Assembly: GCF_000025265.1 (NCBI RefSeq)
Contig: NC_013739.1
Coordinates: forward strand, 2,914,001 to 2,978,000
Reading direction: 5' to 3'
DNA from: Conexibacter woesei DSM 14684
Lineage (GTDB): Bacteria > Actinomycetota > Thermoleophilia > Solirubrobacterales > Solirubrobacteraceae
Length of the DNA: 64,000 nt
Shown here one piece after another: positions 32,740-42,000 of the stretch (its first letter is position 1; every line of letters starts with the position of its first letter). The notes below the pieces were generated by a model. That model saw nothing but the letters and a program-made list of their open reading frames with translations, was not told the origin of the DNA and made no database searches. A program made the position numbers and the translations under genes.

Positions 32740-34496
32740 CGAGAGCGATCGTCGACGCGGACGGGCCGCGCAACACGATCGGTGGCGGCATGCGCGCCGA
32801 CGGCCCGACGCCGGAGGCGTTCCCGCCGCCGGAGTCGCTGCGGCCGACGCTCGTCGGCGAGCGCTACATGGTCGCCGCCGGGCATCCGCTGGTCGCGCAG
32901 GTCGCCGCGCAGGTGTTCGAGCGCGGCGGCAACGCCGTCGACGCCGGCGTCGCCGCCGGCCTGGCGAGCAACGTCGTGCAGTCCGACCAGTGCAACCTCG
33001 GCGGTGTCGCGCCGATCGTCGTCAAGCCCGCCGCCGAGGCGACCGTTCACAGCGTCGCCGGCTGCGGCTGGTGGGGCGCGTCGGCGACGATCGACACGTT
33101 CACCGCGCGCTACGGCGACGACATGCCGCTCGGCGCGCCGGTCGGGATCGTGCCGGCCGCGCTGTCGGCGTGGGTGCGAGCGCTCCAGCGCTTCGGCACC
33201 TGGACCTTCGCCGACTGCGCCGCGTACGCGATCGCCCTCGCGCGCGACGGCTTCACGCTCGACGCCCGGCTCGCCTCCTCGTTCGAGATCATGGGCGCCG
33301 GCTTCTCGCAGTGGGAGTCCTCGCGTGCGATCTACTGGCCCGCGGGACGGCCGCCGCGGGCAGGCGAGCGGCTGGTCCAGGACGCGCTCGGCCGCCTCCT
33401 GCAGCAGCTCGCCGCGGCGGAGCGTGGGGCGACCCGCGAGGCCGCGCTGGACGCCGTCCACGACGCCTTCTACAAGGGCGAGCCGGCGGAGGCGATCGCC
33501 CGTCACTCAGTCGCGAACGGCGGCTGGCTGACGCTCGACGACCTCGCCGGCTTCGACGCCGAGATCGAGCCGGCGGTTCACCGCCGGACCGGTTCCTGGG
33601 AGGTCTGGACGCCGACGACCTGGTGTCAGGGCCCCGCGCTGCTGCAGGCGCTCGCGACGCTCGACGGGTACGACCTCGCGGCGCTCGGTCACAACTCGCC
33701 GGAGTACGTCCACCTCGTCGCCGAGGCGACGAAGCTCGCGTTCTACGACCGCGAGCGCCACTACGGCGACCCGCGCTTCGTCGACGTCCCGCTCGAACGG
33801 CTGCTGTCCGACGAGCGCGCCGAGCAGGCGCGTGCGAGCATCGTCGCCGCGGAGGCGACGCCGGGGTTGAGCGCCGGAGGCGCCGCGTACGCGGGCCGCT
33901 TCGACACGACCTACCTCTGCACGATCGACGCCGACGGCAACGCGTTCTCGGCGATGCCGTCTGACACGATCGACGGCGCGCCGATCATCGAGCAGCTCGG
34001 CATCTTCATCTCGCCGCGCGGCGTGCAGAGCCGCCTCGACCCGGCCCACCCGGCGGCGCTGGCGCCCGGCAAGCGCCCGCGGCTCACGCCCGCGCCGGCG
34101 ATCGCGCTCGGCGACGACGGACGCGTGCTCGCGTTCGGCTGCCCCGGCGGCGACGTGATCCTGCAGGGCATGCTGCAGGCGTTCCTGAACCTGACGGTCT
34201 TCGGGATGACGCCGCAGCAGGCGGTCGAGGCGCCGCGCTTCGCCGCCTTCGCCTGGCCGGACTCCTTCTTCCCCCACGGCGAGGTGCCCGCGCGCGTCTC
34301 GCTCGAGGGCCGCCTCGGCGACGACGTCGCCGAGGAGCTCGCACGACGTGGTCACGACGTGCGCCGGTGGCCGGACTTCGAGTTCGACGCCGGCGCCGTC
34401 TCGATGGTGCTGGACATGCAGGCGCCGGCCGACGGCCGGCGGGCGTTGGCCGCGGGTGCGGATCCGCGGCGGATCAACTACGCCCTCGGGCGCTAG
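32736..34496 (+). CDS. Gamma-glutamyltransferase-family protein, cytoplasmic
   Basis: A 586-residue Ntn-hydrolase of the gamma-glutamyltranspeptidase family. The N-terminal part has GHPLVAQVAAQVFERGGNAVDA; the self-cleavage and nucleophile site is TT at residues 391-392 (FDTTYLC), where most members read TTH. The canonical signal peptide is missing, so the enzyme should stay inside the cell, unlike E. coli Ggt. It probably transfers or hydrolyses an acyl-amide, possibly after uptake by the following ABC importer. Only one arginine codon is AGA (residue 3), as expected for a cytoplasmic protein here. Confidence 0.88.
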   Translation: MTRAIVDADGPRNTIGGGMRADGPTPEAFPPPESLRPTLVGERYMVAAGHPLVAQVAAQVFERGGNAVDAGVAAGLASNVVQSDQCNLGGVAPIVVKPAAEATVHSVAGCGWWGASATIDTFTARYGDDMPLGAPVGIVPAALSAWVRALQRFGTWTFADCAAYAIALARDGFTLDARLASSFEIMGAGFSQWESSRAIYWPAGRPPRAGERLVQDALGRLLQQLAAAERGATREAALDAVHDAFYKGEPAEAIARHSVANGGWLTLDDLAGFDAEIEPAVHRRTGSWEVWTPTTWCQGPALLQALATLDGYDLAALGHNSPEYVHLVAEATKLAFYDRERHYGDPRFVDVPLERLLSDERAEQARASIVAAEATPGLSAGGAAYAGRFDTTYLCTIDADGNAFSAMPSDTIDGAPIIEQLGIFISPRGVQSRLDPAHPAALAPGKRPRLTPAPAIALGDDGRVLAFGCPGGDVILQGMLQAFLNLTVFGMTPQQAVEAPRFAAFAWPDSFFPHGEVPARVSLEGRLGDDVAEELARRGHDVRRWPDFEFDAGAVSMVLDMQAPADGRRALAAGADPRRINYALGR

Positions 34497-34509
34497 GAGC
34501 GAGAGAGAG

Positions 34510-35574
34510 ATGGATCTGAAGTACGACATGGCGCAGCTCACGCGGCGCCAGATGCTGCGCACGGCCGGCGCCGGCGCGCTCGCGCTCGGCGGCGGCAGCC
34601 TGCTGGCGGCGTGCGGCAGCTCGGAGTCGAGCTCGAAGTCGGGCTCCGGCTCGGGCGGCGAGACGGAGGTCAGCGACCAGCTCGGGTGGCTCAAGCTCTC
34701 GCAGTTCGCCGGCTTCTTCCTCGCGCAGGAGAAGGGCTACTACGAGGACGAGGGGATCGCGGCGGACATACGCGCCGGCGGCCCCAACATCATCGCCTCC
34801 CAGCTCGTCTCCAACGACAAGGCGACGGTCGGCAACGACGACAACGGCACCGTGCTGCAGGCGATCGCGAAGGGCACTCCGCTGATCATCTACGGGACGA
34901 TCTTCCAGCGGTCGCCGTACGCGGTCCTCAGCCTGCCCGACGCCCCGATCAGAACGCTGGAGGACTTCGCCGGCAAGAAGGTCGCGCTCTCGCCCGCCAC
35001 GCGCCCGCTGCTGGAACCGCTGCTGGAGAGCGCCGGTGTCGACCCCTCCGACGTCGACTTCCTGCCCGCCGGACCCGATCCCGCGCAGCTCGTCAACAAG
35101 CAGGTGCAGGGCTACTTCGGCTACGCCACGCAGCAGGCGGTGGCGCTGGAGCAGCAAGGCGTCGAGGTCGTGACGACGCTGCTCGACGACCTCGGCCTCG
35201 TCAACTACGGCAACGTCCTGATCACGACGCCCGACCGCGTCGAGCAGGAGCGCGACACGCTCGTGAAGTACCTGCGCGCGTCGATCAGAGGCTGGGAGTA
35301 CGCGATCGCCAACCCCGAGGAAGCCGGCAAGCTGGTCGCGACGAAGTACGGCCCCAAGGGCCTCGACACCGAGACCGAGATCGCCGTCAACAAGGCGCAG
35401 GTGCCGCTGATCGAGAACCCTGCCGGGATCATGCGGATCACCGAGGAGCGGATGCAGCAGGTGATCGACTCCTACGCCGCCGGCAAGGCGCTGGAGAAGC
35501 CGCTGAAGGCCGCCGACGTGATGACGACCGAGATCCTCGACGCCGCCTACGGCGGCAAGAGAACGCTGCTGTGA
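34510..35574 (+). CDS. ABC importer substrate-binding lipoprotein (NMT1/Ssu/Tau type), Tat-exported
   Basis: A 354-residue binding protein of the nitrate/sulfonate/thiamine-precursor class (LGWLKLSQFAGFFLAQEKGYYEDEG and VSNDKATVGN). A twin-arginine motif (TRRQMLR) precedes the hydrophobic core, and a lipobox (LLAAC) ends the signal peptide, so it is exported folded by Tat and lipid-anchored. A strong GGAGCGAGAGAGAG site precedes ATG 34510. Only 3 of 11 mature arginines are AGA, weaker than in the Sec-exported sugar-binding proteins. Confidence 0.9.
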   Translation: MDLKYDMAQLTRRQMLRTAGAGALALGGGSLLAACGSSESSSKSGSGSGGETEVSDQLGWLKLSQFAGFFLAQEKGYYEDEGIAADIRAGGPNIIASQLVSNDKATVGNDDNGTVLQAIAKGTPLIIYGTIFQRSPYAVLSLPDAPIRTLEDFAGKKVALSPATRPLLEPLLESAGVDPSDVDFLPAGPDPAQLVNKQVQGYFGYATQQAVALEQQGVEVVTTLLDDLGLVNYGNVLITTPDRVEQERDTLVKYLRASIRGWEYAIANPEEAGKLVATKYGPKGLDTETEIAVNKAQVPLIENPAGIMRITEERMQQVIDSYAAGKALEKPLKAADVMTTEILDAAYGGKRTLL

Positions 35575-36308
35575 TCCTCGACGCGTACAACAACGCCTGG
35601 CCGGCGGGCGGCAACTCCGACTACCTCGCCGGCGACGGCTTCGGCGTCGAGCGGATGCTCGCGACGATGGACGCCGGCGGGGTCGACAAGGCGGTCGCCT
35701 GCTCGCTCGGGCAGATGATCGACAACGACTACATCCGCACGGTGCAGGAGCGCCACCCGGACCGGATCGTCGGCTTCGGCCAGGTCAACCCGCGCGCCGG
35801 CGGCGTCGCGGACGAGATCGCGCGCTGCGCCGACGCGGGCCTGCACGGCCTGAAGCTGCACCCGACGATGCACGGCTACCACTTCTGCGACCACGCCCTG
35901 CTCGACCCGGTGATGGAGGCCGCGGCCGAGCATCGTCTGACGGTGCTCGTGAACGCGCTCGACGACCCGTTCTGCGCACCGCTGTCGATCGAGGAGATCG
36001 TACGGCCGTTCCCGTCGGTCCCCGTCCTGATCGCGCACATGGGCACGATCTGGAACCTGATGGAGGCGATCCTGGTCGCCAAGCGCACGCCGAACGTCTA
36101 TCTCGAGACGTCCGGCGCGCAGCTGCTCGACGTCCGCACCGCCTACGAGCAGGCCGGCGCGGACAAGATCGTGATGGGGACCGACTGGCCCGGCAACGAC
36201 TTCGACCTCGAGCGCGCGAAGATCGCGCGCGCGATCCCGGACCCGGCCGACCGCGCGAAGGTGGAGGGCGGCAACCTCGCCCGTCTGCTGCGCATCGAGG
36301 AGGGATGA
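35571..36308 (+). CDS. Amidohydrolase-like TIM-barrel protein lacking the HxH metal motif
   Basis: A 245-residue member of the Amidohydro_2 family. Later motifs are normal: LHPTMHGYHF, IAHMG and MGTDWPGND. At the N-terminus, where the family reads D-x-H-x-H, this protein reads LDAYNNAW, so both metal histidines are missing. It may work without metal, bind it differently, or not be an enzyme. GTG 35571 overlaps the binding-protein stop, placing it between the binding protein and its ATPase. The related gene 38670 keeps DAHQH. Confidence 0.8.
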   Translation: MILDAYNNAWPAGGNSDYLAGDGFGVERMLATMDAGGVDKAVACSLGQMIDNDYIRTVQERHPDRIVGFGQVNPRAGGVADEIARCADAGLHGLKLHPTMHGYHFCDHALLDPVMEAAAEHRLTVLVNALDDPFCAPLSIEEIVRPFPSVPVLIAHMGTIWNLMEAILVAKRTPNVYLETSGAQLLDVRTAYEQAGADKIVMGTDWPGNDFDLERAKIARAIPDPADRAKVEGGNLARLLRIEEG

Positions 36309-36314
36309 CCCACC

Positions 36315-37151
36315 GTGAGCAATTCGCATGCCGCCACGATCGACGACCCGGTCGATGACGCCGCCGCCGCGCCGGCGATCGAGCTGGCGGACGTAACGCA
36401 GAACTTCGCGCTCGACGGCCTCGACTTCACGGCGCTGGAGCGGATCTCGCTCAGCATCGCGCGCGGCGAGTTCGTCTCGCTCGTCGGCCCGTCCGGGTGC
36501 GGCAAGTCGACGCTGCTGCGCATCATCGCGGGCCTGTTGGCGCCGAGCGGCGGAACGGTCTCGATCGGCGGCCAGGACCCGGCGACCGCGCGCGCCGCGC
36601 GCGAGTTCGGCTTCGTCTTCCAGGATCCGGTCCTGCTGCCGTGGCGGACCGCCCTGGAGAACGTCGAGCTGCCCGCGCTCGTCGCCAAGCAGGGGTCGAA
36701 GGCCGACCGCCGCGCGCACGCGCGCGAGCTGCTCGAACTGGTCGGGCTGGGCGACTTCGCGGCCGCGCCGCCGGCAGCGCTCTCCGGCGGCATGCAGCGG
36801 CGCGTCGGCATCGCACGCGCGCTCGCGCTCGACCCGTCGATCCTGCTGCTCGACGAGCCGTTCGGCGCGCTCGACGAGATCACGCGGCAGAAGATGAACT
36901 CCGAGCTGCTGCGGATCTGGAGCGAGCGGCGGACGACCGCGCTGCTCGTCACGCACAACGTCGGTGAGGCGGTCTACCTGTCCGACCGCGTCTTCGTGAT
37001 GGCCGCACGGCCCGGGCGGATCGTCGCCGAGGTGGCGATCGACCTGCCGCGTCCGCGCACGCTCGACCTGCTCGAACAGGAGCGGTTCTTCGCGCACACG
37101 AAGGAGCTGACCCGCCTGCTGCTGCACGACGCCGAGGAGACGGCGCCATGA
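36315..37151 (+). CDS. ABC importer ATPase (SsuB/TauB type)
   Basis: A 278-residue single-domain ATPase with Walker A GPSGCGKST, Q-loop FQDPVLLPW, signature LSGGMQRRV, Walker B ILLLDEPFGALDE and the switch His in LVTHNV. It energises the two permeases that follow and the 34510 binding protein. An N-terminal extension of about 25 residues is acidic and Ala-rich. The start is GTG 36315, 6 bases after the amidohydrolase; it overlaps the first permease. Confidence 0.92.
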   Translation: MSNSHAATIDDPVDDAAAAPAIELADVTQNFALDGLDFTALERISLSIARGEFVSLVGPSGCGKSTLLRIIAGLLAPSGGTVSIGGQDPATARAAREFGFVFQDPVLLPWRTALENVELPALVAKQGSKADRRAHARELLELVGLGDFAAAPPAALSGGMQRRVGIARALALDPSILLLDEPFGALDEITRQKMNSELLRIWSERRTTALLVTHNVGEAVYLSDRVFVMAARPGRIVAEVAIDLPRPRTLDLLEQERFFAHTKELTRLLLHDAEETAP

Positions 37152-37924
37152 GCCGGGCGAGCTCGCGCCTCGTCGCCGCCGGCGCCTACGCGCTGCTGCT
37201 CGCGGGCTGGTGGGCGCTGGCGCTCGCCAACGACCATCCGGGCACGCTCTGGCCGGCGCCGCCGGACGTCGCCGAGCAGATCTGGACCGATCGCGCCGCG
37301 CTCGCCGAGAACGCCGCGGCGACCCTCCACGAGGCGGCGCTCGGATTCCTCTTCGGGCTGCTGCTCGCGGTCGTGATCGCGCTCGTCGCCGACCGCTTCC
37401 GGACGCTCGGCGAGGGGCTGCAGCAGATCGCGCTCGGGGTCTACTCGCTGCCGTTGATCGCGCTCGCGCCCGTGCTCGTGATCTGGTTCGGGACCGGGAT
37501 CACGACGAAGGTCGTGATCGCCGCGCTCGCATCGTTCTTCCCGATCCTGATCAACCTCTCGCAGGCGCTGCGGCAGACCGACCCGCGCACGCTGGAGCTG
37601 ATGGAGATCGCCGGCGCGAGCGGCTGGCAGCGCTTCACGCGCCTCAAGCTGCCGTACGCGCTGCCGCCGTTGTTCGCCGCGTTCACCGTCGCGGCGCCGG
37701 CGGCGATCGTCGGCGCGATGCTGGCCGAGTGGGTCGGCGCGGAGAAGGGCCTCGGGCTGATGATCCTGTTCTCGATGACGAGCTATGACGTGCCGGTCCT
37801 GTGGGCGTCGCTGATCGTCGCCTCGGCGTTGTCGCTGCTGAGCTACGGGCTCTTCTCGTACTCCGGGCGGCGCCTGTTCGGCTGGCACCCGTCCGTCCAT
37901 CCCGTCCGTGCGGAGTCGAGATGA
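37148..37924 (+). CDS. ABC importer permease A (SsuC/TauC type)
   Basis: A 258-residue membrane protein of the BPD_transp_1 family with about six hydrophobic helices and the EAA coupling loop ELMEIAGASGWQRFTRLKLPYALP. It pairs with the next gene, which is similar in length and motif, so the channel is likely a heterodimer, whereas Ssu and Tau systems usually have one permease gene. Both ends overlap neighbours by 4 bases. Confidence 0.9.
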   Translation: MSRASSRLVAAGAYALLLAGWWALALANDHPGTLWPAPPDVAEQIWTDRAALAENAAATLHEAALGFLFGLLLAVVIALVADRFRTLGEGLQQIALGVYSLPLIALAPVLVIWFGTGITTKVVIAALASFFPILINLSQALRQTDPRTLELMEIAGASGWQRFTRLKLPYALPPLFAAFTVAAPAAIVGAMLAEWVGAEKGLGLMILFSMTSYDVPVLWASLIVASALSLLSYGLFSYSGRRLFGWHPSVHPVRAESR

Positions 37925-38673
37925 CGCTCAAGCGCTTCCTGCCCACGCTGATCGCGATCGCCGTCGTGCTCGGCGTCTGGATCGCCGTCAAGGCGATCGC
38001 CCAGCCCTCCGACGACATCCTGCCGTCCCCGCTGCAGGTCTGGGACGCCGCGGTCGACGACTCGTCGACCTTGCTGAGCGCGACGAAGACGACGCTCGTC
38101 GGCGCGTTCGGCGGCTTCGTCGTCGGCAACGTCGCCGGGATCCTGCTGGCGATGACGGTCGCGGCGTCGCAGACGGCGGCGCGCGTCGTACTGCCGATCG
38201 CGCTCGTCGTGCGCGTCATCCCGGTGATCGCGCTCGCCCCGTTCCTGACGCTCGTGCTCGGCACCGGCAACGCGACGATCGTCGCGATCTCGGCCGCGAT
38301 CGTCTTCTTCCCGACGCTCGTCAACGGCGTGCTGGGCTTCCGCTCGGTCCCGCCCGAGATGATCGAGCTGATGGAGATCGCCGGCGCCTCGCCGCTCGAC
38401 GTCTTCCTGCGCGTGCGCATCCCCGCTGCGCTGCCGTACCTGTTCGCCGCGTTCCAGATCGGCGCGGCCGCCTGCATCCTCGGCGCGATGATCGCCGAGT
38501 GGGTCACCTCGGGCGAGGGGCTCGGCTACCTGATCCTGCAGTCCGGCGTCCAGTTCGAGGTGCCGCTGATGTGGGCCGGCGTCGTCGTCGCCGCGCTGCT
38601 CGCGCTGACGGCGTTCGCGTTCACGGGCTTCCTCGCCCGCCGCTACGCGTCGTACATGGAGCCGCGCGCATGA
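37921..38673 (+). CDS. ABC importer permease B (SsuC/TauC type)
   Basis: A 250-residue BPD_transp_1 permease with six helices and the coupling loop ELMEIAGASPLDVFLRVRIPAALP, close to that of permease A, which points to an old tandem duplication. ATG 37921 overlaps permease A and its stop overlaps the next amidohydrolase. Confidence 0.9.
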   Translation: MTLKRFLPTLIAIAVVLGVWIAVKAIAQPSDDILPSPLQVWDAAVDDSSTLLSATKTTLVGAFGGFVVGNVAGILLAMTVAASQTAARVVLPIALVVRVIPVIALAPFLTLVLGTGNATIVAISAAIVFFPTLVNGVLGFRSVPPEMIELMEIAGASPLDVFLRVRIPAALPYLFAAFQIGAAACILGAMIAEWVTSGEGLGYLILQSGVQFEVPLMWAGVVVAALLALTAFAFTGFLARRYASYMEPRA

Positions 38674-39404
38674 TCGTCGATGCCCACCAGCACCTCGGCG
38701 ACTGCCGCGTGTTCGACGCCGTCGTCGACGAGCAGGAGGTCGTCGGCTGCATCGCGCGGCACGACCTCGCGCACGTGCTCGCGATGCCGTTCCCCGGCGC
38801 CCAGGACGCCCACGCCGTCCACGACCGGATCGCCGCGCTGGGCGAGCGCACCGGCGGCGCCGTCCGCGGCATCGTCAACGTCACCCCGCACCAGGACGCC
38901 GGCGCCTACCGCGCCGAGGCCGAGCGCTGCGTGCGCGAGCTGGGCTTCGTCGCGCTCAAGCTGCACACGATCGGTCATGCCGTCGAGCCGGGCTCGCGCG
39001 ACGGGCGGCACGTCTTCGCGACCGCCGCCGAGCTGGGCGTGCCGGTGATGATCCACACCGGCGGCGCGGGCGAGCCGTTCGCTAGCCCTGCGCACTGCCT
39101 GCCGCTGGCTCGCGCGCATCCGGACGTGACGGTCGTGCTCGCGCACGCCGGGATGGGCGTCGCGACGCGACAGGCGGGCATCGTCGCCGCGGAGTGCCCG
39201 AACGTCGTGCTGGAGACGTCGTGGTGCCCGGTGCTCGACACCGCATGGCTCGTCTCCGAGCTGGGCGCCGAGCGCGTGATGCTCGGCTCCGACGCGATCG
39301 ACAACGTGCCGGTCGAGCTGGCGAAGTTCAACGCGCTCGGCCTCACCGACGCGGCGCTGGCGCGCTGCCTCGGCGGGACCGCGGCGGAGGTCTTCGGCTT
39401 GTGA
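38670..39404 (+). CDS. Amidohydrolase family (Amidohydro_2) protein
   Basis: A 244-residue TIM-barrel hydrolase with the complete N-terminal motif VDAHQHLG (residues 3-10), the middle KLHTIGH, the metal His in LAHAGMG and a late GSDAID. It belongs to the same family as 35571 but keeps its metal ligands. It overlaps both the permease and the following amidohydrolase, so uptake and hydrolysis are co-expressed. Confidence 0.87.
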   Translation: MIVDAHQHLGDCRVFDAVVDEQEVVGCIARHDLAHVLAMPFPGAQDAHAVHDRIAALGERTGGAVRGIVNVTPHQDAGAYRAEAERCVRELGFVALKLHTIGHAVEPGSRDGRHVFATAAELGVPVMIHTGGAGEPFASPAHCLPLARAHPDVTVVLAHAGMGVATRQAGIVAAECPNVVLETSWCPVLDTAWLVSELGAERVMLGSDAIDNVPVELAKFNALGLTDAALARCLGGTAAEVFGL

Positions 39405-40846
39405 GCGCCGCGCTCGCGCTGCGCGGCGGGGTCGTCGTGCTCGATGCCGACCGGCCGCCGCTGCGCGACGGCGCGATCGTGATCGCCGACGGCGCGATCG
39501 CCGCGGTCGGCCCGGCGGACGACGTGCTGCGCGCGCACCCCGGCGCACGCGACGGCGGCCGCTTCGACGTGCTGATGCCGGGGCTCGTCGACGCGCACTC
39601 GCACGCGCGCGGGACCCCGCTGGGCGCGCACGGGCTCGACGGCGGCGGCCCGCTCGAGCGCTTCCTCGTCGAGCTGGGCGTGATGACGCCGACGAGCGCC
39701 GCCGACGAGGCGCTGATCGCCGGCACCGACGCGCTCGCGACCGGCGTGACCGCGACGCAGGCGATCGTCCACACGTTCGCCGACGCCGAGGCCTACCGCG
39801 CGACGGCGCTCGACGTGCTGCGGGGACTCGGCCGCGCGGGCATGCGCGGCCAGCTCGCCCTCGCGATCACCGACCGCGACGAGTGGATGCCGGGAGACGC
39901 GCTCGCACCGCGCCGCGGCCTCGCACCGGACGCCTTCGCGCGGCTCGCGCGCGAGCTGATCGGCACGCGCGAGCGGGCTGCCGCGATCGATGCGGTCGGT
40001 CCCGTCGCGCCGCAGTGGTGCAGCGACGTCGCGCTGCGCGCGATCGCCTCCGTCGGCGCCCCGCGCCTGCACGCGCACCTGCTGGAGAGCCCGCGGCAGC
40101 GGCAGCTGGCCGACGCGCCGCCGGAGCGCGGCAGCGCGTCGAGCGACCCGCTCGCGCGGCTCGCGGCCGCCGGCCTGCTCGACCGCCGCGCCTCGCTGGC
40201 GCACGGCGTGTGGTGCGACGACGCCGATGCGGCGCGGCTCGCCGCTGCGGGCGCCGTCGTCGTCCACTGTCCCGGCTCCAACGCGCTGATCGGCGTCGGC
40301 ACGCTGCCCGCGCGCGCGTTGTCCGAGGACGGCGTGCGACTGGCGTTCGGGCTCGACTCGCACACGCCGTCGGACCCTGTCGACGCGTTTGCGGAGCTGC
40401 GCCGTGCACGTGCCGTCGCGGGTGGCCTCGGCGCCCCGATCGCGCCCCGCGACGTGCTGCGGATGGCGCTCGCGGGTGGCGCGGCCGCGCTCTGCCGCGA
40501 CGACGTCGGCACGCTCGTGCCCGGGGCGCGCGCCGACGTCGTCGCGCTCGCGCTCCCCGTCGCGGCGGACGCGGCGGATCCGGTCGCCGCGCTGCTGGCG
40601 CACGCGAGCCGAGACGCGGTCGCGCGGGTGTGGGTCGAGGGCGCCGTCGCGTGGCCGCTGCCGCCGGCGACCGCGGCGGAGCGCGCCGCCGCAGGCAGGC
40701 GCGTCGCCGACGCGCTCGCAGGCGACACGGCCGGCCGTGAGGCGCGGCGCGCCGCGGCGCGCCGCCGCTGGCGCGTCGTCGAGGGGTCCGCTGCGGCAGG
40801 CGACCGGCGCTGCGGCGATGATGTGTTCGTGGAGCCGGCACGATGA
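39401..40846 (+). CDS. Amidohydrolase (Amidohydro_1) of the cytosine/atrazine deaminase type
   Basis: A 481-residue metal hydrolase. An N-terminal beta domain (RGGVVVLDADRPPLRDGAI) is followed by VDAHSHARG with the first metal pair, HAHLLE, LAHGVW and the late Asp in FGLDSHTPS. This layout is typical of enzymes that remove amino or chloro groups from heterocycles (TRZ/ATZ family). An Arg-rich C-terminal tail of about 50 residues is unusual. GTG 39401 overlaps the previous stop and its end overlaps the regulator. Confidence 0.88.
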   Translation: MSAALALRGGVVVLDADRPPLRDGAIVIADGAIAAVGPADDVLRAHPGARDGGRFDVLMPGLVDAHSHARGTPLGAHGLDGGGPLERFLVELGVMTPTSAADEALIAGTDALATGVTATQAIVHTFADAEAYRATALDVLRGLGRAGMRGQLALAITDRDEWMPGDALAPRRGLAPDAFARLARELIGTRERAAAIDAVGPVAPQWCSDVALRAIASVGAPRLHAHLLESPRQRQLADAPPERGSASSDPLARLAAAGLLDRRASLAHGVWCDDADAARLAAAGAVVVHCPGSNALIGVGTLPARALSEDGVRLAFGLDSHTPSDPVDAFAELRRARAVAGGLGAPIAPRDVLRMALAGGAAALCRDDVGTLVPGARADVVALALPVAADAADPVAALLAHASRDAVARVWVEGAVAWPLPPATAAERAAAGRRVADALAGDTAGREARRAAARRRWRVVEGSAAAGDRRCGDDVFVEPAR

Positions 40847-41559
40847 GCAGGGGGACGGGCAACGGCGGTGAGGGCGCGCTCGTCGAGCGCGAGCTGGCCG
40901 GCGAGATCGCCAACGCGATCATGGTCGGCGAGTACCCGCTCGGCAGCTGGCTGCGCCAGGAGACGCTGGCGACGCGCTTCGGGACCAGCCGTCAGCCGAT
41001 TCGCGAGGCGCTGCGGCGGCTCGAGGTGATCGGGATGGTCGAGCTGTTCCCGCATCGCGGCGCGCGCGTGATCGGTCCCGACCCCAGCTCGATCCGCGAC
41101 GCGTACCTGATCCGCGCGCAGCTGGAGAGCCTCGCGGCGCGGTTGGCCGCGACCGCGATCAGCGAGGAGCAGCTCGACGAGCTGACGGAGGTGTTCGAGA
41201 CGTTCCGCACCGAGATCGTGCGTGACTTCGAGGCGGAGGGCGCGCAGCCGGCGTTCCGCGACGCCTGGGTCGCGGCGCACAACCGCTTCCACGAGCTGAT
41301 CCTCGACGCGGCGAGCAACGACCGTCTCTCGCACATGGTCCGCACGCTCAACGTGACGCTGCCGCGCAACGTCACGACCGAGGTCATAGAAGGCCGCGCC
41401 GCGCTGGAGGACAACATCCGCCAGCACGATCTCGTCCTGCAGACGTTGCGGCTGCGCGCCGAGCAGCTGGCCGCGCAGGCGATGGAGGAGCACATCCGCA
41501 GCTCCGGCACCGTGATCGCGGACTGGTTCGCGCGGCGCCGCGACGACCCGCCGGCCTGA
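40843..41559 (+). CDS. GntR-family regulator, FCD subfamily
   Basis: A 238-residue regulator. The winged helix (residues 10-75) shows LRQETLATRFGTSRQPIREALRRLEVIGMVELF, and an FCD domain follows (about 85-220) with the metal-type residues in AHNRFHELIL. It is the last gene of the importer and amidohydrolase operon and probably controls it from the two TTGGATCC-type sites upstream of 32317. ATG 40843 overlaps the previous stop. Confidence 0.9.
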   Translation: MSRGTGNGGEGALVERELAGEIANAIMVGEYPLGSWLRQETLATRFGTSRQPIREALRRLEVIGMVELFPHRGARVIGPDPSSIRDAYLIRAQLESLAARLAATAISEEQLDELTEVFETFRTEIVRDFEAEGAQPAFRDAWVAAHNRFHELILDAASNDRLSHMVRTLNVTLPRNVTTEVIEGRAALEDNIRQHDLVLQTLRLRAEQLAAQAMEEHIRSSGTVIADWFARRRDDPPA

Positions 41560-41563
41560 GCCC

Positions 41564-41995
41564 CTAGCGGGGCGCCGCCGGCGCGGCGGGCGCCGCGGGT
41601 GCGGGTGGCGCGGCCGGTCTGCGCGCGGCGTCGCGCAGCAGCTTCGCGCCGACGACCACGAGCAGGACTGCGAAGAGGGCGCGGAGGGTCGCGCCGGACA
41701 GCTGCAGTGCCAGCAACGTGCTGGCGATGCTGCCGACGACGCCGTACAGACCGATCGTCAGCCCCGCCTTGACGTCGCCGACGCCCTGCTTCGACAGCCG
41801 CCGGGTCGCGACGAGGGCGGTCGGCAGCACGACGAGCAGCGACGTCGCCTGCGCGTCCTGCTGCACCATCCCGAACGCGAGCACGAGGAACGGAACCATG
41901 AAGATCCCGCCGCCGACGCCGAGCAACCCGGACAGCATGCCGGTCGCGAAGCCGAACGCGATCAGTCCGGCGAACTCCAGCACTGACAGGTCCAT
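41564..41995 (-). CDS. Half-size TauE/SafE (TSUP) family transporter, second half
   Basis: A 143-residue membrane protein with four hydrophobic segments and one TSUP repeat motif (SGLLGVGGGIFMVP). Full TSUP transporters are about 250-300 residues with two such repeats. A Pro/Ala-rich cytoplasmic tail ends the protein. It starts 5 bases after the other half-size gene, so the two probably assemble as a heterodimer that moves sulfite or a small organic anion. A start of its own and different frames argue against a simple broken gene. Confidence 0.82.
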   Translation of the reverse strand: MDLSVLEFAGLIAFGFATGMLSGLLGVGGGIFMVPFLVLAFGMVQQDAQATSLLVVLPTALVATRRLSKQGVGDVKAGLTIGLYGVVGSIASTLLALQLSGATLRALFAVLLVVVGAKLLRDAARRPAAPPAPAAPAAPAAPR

Positions 41996-42000
41996 CGCGG

